DNA from: Amorphophallus konjac
Taxonomy: Eukaryota > Streptophyta > Magnoliopsida > Alismatales > Araceae
Reading direction: 5' to 3'
NCBI GenBank assembly: GCA_022559845.1
Contig: CM040117.1
Coordinates: forward strand, 18,376,856 to 18,440,855
Length of the DNA: 64,000 nucleotides
Part shown: in pieces, positions 60,522 to 64,000 of the stretch
How the letters are laid out: each line of letters starts with the position of its first letter
Numbering within the stretch: position 1 is the stretch's first letter
The notes under the pieces: generated by a model
The model's input: the letters and a program-made list of their open reading frames with translations, nothing else
Told to the model about the DNA's origin: nothing
Databases searched by the model: none
Position numbers and translations under genes: made by a program

Positions 60522-61740
60522 GATGCCCCTCCTTAACGTCCTCTTTGCAGGGGAGCGAGCGGAGGTGAAGCGAAAGCAAAATGGAACATGGAGATGAAGC
60601 GGAAGTGAAGTGGAGTGGATCAAAAAGAGGGCGTTAAGGTAAACGACACCCGTTCTTTACCAACAAGCGATAGGAATTTTCTGGAAAAACTTCGAATTGA
60701 TCACAAGGAAATAGCCAACCAAAGGACGCATGTCTGGAGGAACTAACAACTAAGGAAAGGAAACACGGCTAGCCGCCGGAGGCAACGGAAAGGAAAGAGA
60801 ACTGATTAAACTCCAGACAGGAATCTTCAGCCAACCAAATCGAGCGACGAGATCGAAGGAAACCTTCTATTTCAGAGTGAAATAATTCTCCTCATTCAAG
60901 ATCAAGAATCACAGCTATTCACCATCATCGATCTACCTCGAACAGATGAAGCACGTGAATGCTCAAAAGATGCGTACGATGCATGCTGGGCTAAAGAAAA
61001 AGAAATCTTTTAAAATGAATGCAAAGAAAGATAAAATATCAAGATACTCGAGAATAATATTGCTAAGCTGGAGAAACCAGGGTCAGGACACCATCTGCAA
61101 CCACGGCGTACAAGACAGAACCATCGTCCCTAAAATTTTCCAACCTAACGGCCTATCCAACGATTAAACATGTGAACTCAGATCATCATCATTTTTGTTT
61201 AAGGGGAACATCAGATCCCGGAACACATGAATGACCAGCCGGTTCTCGAGATAATATATCATAAATAACATATAGTAATGCATTAAAGGGATAAGGGAAT
61301 GAGATACAATACATGACTTACCTGCCTGACGAATGGCAGAGCGTGACTTTGTTCATAAATTCCTTCATGGAAAGAGGTTAGCCAATAACAAATATGAATA
61401 AGAATTATGGCATAACCATTTGTACGTGTGAGAGGCATCAATAATGAACAACATGGAAGAAAATAGAACCATTTTAACATCGATTGGACCATTTAATTCA
61501 TCAAGAAACTTGCAAGTTTGCAACGGTCTAGTGTAAGAGCGTCACACGAAATAACGGACCAATGCTGGGCCGTCATAAACCAGGCGGTTCACATTCTTCA
61601 ATAAAACAGGGCCAACACATGTAACGGTCGAATACAGACGCATCAGAAGGCTGTGACGGTCGGTCGATAGACCGCCACATTTTCTGAGCATTCAAAAAAT
61701 AAAACCCGAACGGTCACGGCCCATTCATCCCTCATTCAAC
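60522..61740 (-). mobile_element. Internal 3' region of the LTR G element
   Basis: Lies upstream of the polypurine tract in the minus direction. No RT, integrase or other motif found on either strand. CGGYC/GACCG units recur at 61515-61680. Confidence 0.4.
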
Positions 61741-61796
61741 ACTCCAAAAAACCTCCAACCGAGAAACCCTTCGGCGATTCCAACCCCACCACCACC

Positions 61797-62050
61797 ATGG
61801 GCGGCGACAAGCCATCCCAGCCACCTCCACAGAAGAGGGAGAGAGGAAAGAGGAAGGCGATGCGGCGGTTCCACCGCCGGCTAGAACGAGAAGCAATCCC
61901 GCCGGTGGAAGAAGAACAAACGTCGAGAAGAGATCCAAGGGAGGAAGATGAAGCTCCCACGGCTGCGGAGGACCAAGAAGAAGCCCCCTTGGGTGAAGAG
62001 GAACCCAAGGAATCAGCCAAGAAGAGGAGAAGGGGCATGGATCATGAGGT
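61797..62050 (+). CDS. Possible first coding exon or LTR leader exon
   Basis: ATG 61797 in the good context ACCACCATGG, then 84 codons very rich in Glu, Lys and Arg (KRERGKRKAMRRFHRRLERE), ending at ATGAG|GTAGGT (about 62050). No domain recognised. It could be the first exon of an unknown gene cut off by LTR H. It could equally be a non-coding leader exon like those in the LTRs, all of which end in AG|GTAGG. A transposon origin seems more likely given the surroundings. Confidence 0.25.
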
Positions 62051-62187
62051 AGGTCCCCTCGCCCTAATTTCAATTTTTGATTTTTTATGTTTTTGTTTGT
62101 GGATGCATGCGGGGTTGAAGGGTAGAAATGGGTCCACGAACCCATTAGGAATGATTGTAGGCCATTTGGCCAAGGTGAGAGATCACG

Positions 62188-62812
62188 TGTAACGACCCGA
62201 GAATCCGATTACTGGGAAGGCCCGATAACCCGAGACTCGCACCGCCGCCCACGAGCCGGGAGGGCTCGGAAGGGCTAAAAGGAGTGTGGAGGCACAAAGA
62301 AATAGGAAATAAAGTAGGACAACCAACAACAACAAGCTGAAAGAAAGAACAACTACAGCTACAACAGAGTCCAGTCCAACAGAAAGTACAGTCTAAAGCA
62401 GTAAAACGTACCACATGCCAAGTGAACACTCAGCCCGGCAAGCTGGCAACTGAGAACCTCCGCTCCGCACCCTCGAACCTCGAGGAAGAACCGCCACACC
62501 TGAAAAGTAGGGGATGAGTCTCCAAAACAGAGACTCAGTAGGGATCCCGCGGAACCCCAACCGGAAATAACGGCGGTAGCGGAAAGGAAGTCTACGAGAG
62601 CAACCGCAATAGCAGGAACAGTAAAGCCGGTGGCCGGTCGAAACACGGCACTACAACTACTCCTACTATACCAGAAACACACCCTGACCTCGCGGTCGAG
62701 GCTACCGAACTACACTAGTACTGCTTACCGAAGTAAAAACACACGGCAACCACGCCGTAGAGGCCTGTCTCCCGGACACAGCCTACCTGGACACGCTATC
62801 CAAGGTGCAACC
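62188..62812 (-). mobile_element. LTR H, 3' part (minus strand)
   Basis: The plus strand starts TGTAACGACCCGAG, nearly identical to LTR D. On the minus strand: CTTTTCAG|GTGTGG (62502-62500) and TACTGAG (plus CTCAGTA, 62534-62540). Cut at 62813 by LTR I. Confidence 0.72.
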
Positions 62813-63059
62813 TGTGGACACCAAAAATTGCACGCATAGATATCCTGCTCGGCCCAGCATCAACAACGACACCGAGTGAGGAAGCCTCGGAGGGGCTGGT
62901 CATCCGGACTCCCCAAATATGCACACTACCGTGAAGCCGTCTCCGGAGTCACGACAGTGAAGAGAAATCAACCACCAAGAGCCCCCACAATCCATGGGCC
63001 TCGAAGAAAATTAAATGGGCCACAACTCATGCTCACAATGGGCTTAGAACTGCCCCTTT

Positions 63060-63510
63060 TGGGCCTTCAACGGCACGCCCTTTGGCCCTTCAGCGGTACG
63101 CCCCTGGGCCCTTCAGCGGCACACCCCATGTGCCTTCAGCGGCACACCCCATGTGCCTTCAACGGCACGCCCCATGTGCCTTCAACGGCACTCTATTTTA
63201 AGCCTTCAACGGCACACTATTTCGGGCCTTCAACGGCACACTATTTTAAGCCTTCAACGGCACACTATTTTGGGCCTTCAACGGCACACTATTTTGGGCC
63301 TTCAACGGCACACTATTTTAAGCCTTCAACGGCACACTATCTCAGGCCTTCAACGGCACTCTATCTCAGGCCTTCAACGGCACTCTATCTCAGGCCTTCA
63401 ACGGCACGCTATCTCAGGCCTTCAACGGCACGCTATTTCAAGCCTTCAACGGCACACCATTTCAAGCCTTCAGTGGCACACTTCTTGAGCCCGCCAGCGG
63501 CACAGCGTGA
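63060..63510 (+). repeat. 23/24-bp minisatellite, about 19 units
   Basis: The first five units are 23 bp, the rest 24 bp, each with CCTTCAACGGCAC followed by a variable TCTATTTYRRG part. Since 24 is a multiple of three, the array stays open in two plus-strand frames and yields 8-residue repeats such as PSTAHYFG. This is a by-product of the repeat and not a gene. It lies in the presumed U3 of LTR I. Confidence 0.9.
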
Positions 63511-63705
63511 AGGCATTTCAAGGGAACGACGTGACGCCCATGCCCTACGTATCCTTGGCGCGCAGTGAGCTGTCCGAGGTGTCAACCAGAGGTTGGGCCA
63601 CGCAGGCTACTCCCCTGACATCTAGGACGGGGGAAGTCAATCCCCATCATGACCAGCCGCTTCCCGCCTCCGACTGCCGTGCTCGAGGGCTCCCGCTACT
63701 GGGAG

Positions 63706-63712
63706 TATAAAA
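63706..63712 (+). promoter_or_regulatory. TATA box of LTR I
   Basis: GTATAAAACC about 890 bp into the LTR, followed by a purine-rich leader. Confidence 0.5.
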
Positions 63713-64000
63713 CCACTCCCATTCCGGCGAATAAGGAGAGAAGAGGCCCATACACAGAGAAGAGGCCCATACATAGAGGAGAGGCACACAGGGAGAAGAG
63801 ACGAAGAGACACAAAGCCACCTACGAGAAGAAGGAGAAAAGGGAAGAGAAGGGAGAGGGCTCCGGCTGGGAGTCTTCCGACAACCGCCAGGCAAAGAGAA
63901 AAGAGTAAGAGAGAGAGAGGGCTTGATGTAGCAGGGGAAGGTGGGCGAAAGAGCAGTGGACGGTCGTCCCTCCCTCGATCCCCAACACCTCCTCTTCTTT

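Larger units (their letters stand above)
62813..64000 (+). mobile_element. LTR I, 5' part
   Basis: Starts TGTGGACACCAAAAATTGC. Contains a 24-bp minisatellite (63060-63510) and a TATA box at 63706-63712 (GTATAAAACC), followed by a purine-rich leader of AGAGAAGAGG repeats. Runs off the window edge. Confidence 0.55.

Noticed and set aside
63060..63510. CRISPR-like regularly spaced repeat
   Set aside because: Units are directly tandem with no unique spacers, and the DNA is plant nuclear.
62876..63568. 230-codon open frame with PSTAHYFG repeats
   Set aside because: It is the translation of a 24-bp minisatellite; a second frame is equally open and no domain or start context supports a gene.

Overview
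The window is nuclear DNA from a flowering plant. The evidence is one intron-bearing gene of a plant Cys/His-rich (TRAF-type) zinc-finger family with a GC-rich first exon, surrounded by plant Copia and Gypsy LTR retrotransposons, RTE and L1 LINEs and hAT-like elements. The GC-rich, alanine-rich exon 1 is compatible with a monocot or early-diverging angiosperm, but the species cannot be fixed from sequence alone. No bacterial, organellar, CRISPR or rRNA features were seen.

Layout. 1-7331: the 5' part of a minus-strand Copia element (2.0-kb LTR, Met-tRNA primer site, gag), whose gag is split by a 3.45-kb solo LTR with a perfect 5-bp target duplication. 7332-12150: the 3' part of a Gypsy-type LTR, a decayed Gypsy gag, and a 3' LTR preceded by a polypurine tract. 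12150-18080: an L1 endonuclease scrap, two hAT-like elements with 8-bp duplications, a long decayed coiled-coil reading frame, a histone H2A-like scrap and a 5'-truncated RTE LINE with a 17-bp duplication.

18815-31330: the one credible host gene, on the minus strand. Exon 1 (29929-30978) joins in phase to a 42-codon last exon (18864-18989) across a 10.9-kb intron. The intron holds two hAT-like elements, a DUF7788/DUF2828-like pseudogene and an RTE LINE.

31400-64000: a nest of LTR elements. LTR termini follow one another at 34651(+), 35533(-), 49741(-), 50335(+), about 58756(-), 62188(-) and 62813(+), each with an intact left end, which suggests serial insertion. Two complete elements sit inside: an 11-kb Tekay-like Gypsy (37680-48659, two 3157-bp LTRs, gag-pol with eight in-frame stops) and a 6.6-kb gag-only element (50752-57356).

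The most unusual signal is shared by several otherwise different Gypsy-type LTR families. Each has an early TATA box, a CT-rich leader ending in AG|GTAGG, then an array of short hairpins built on CGGYC...GACCG, then a block TACTRAG...TTTCAG|GT near the LTR 3' end. This looks like an intron carried inside the transcribed LTR leader, with the hairpin array lying in it. Stem pairs covary between families (GTGACGGTC/GACCGTCAC versus TAGCGGTC/GACCGCTA).
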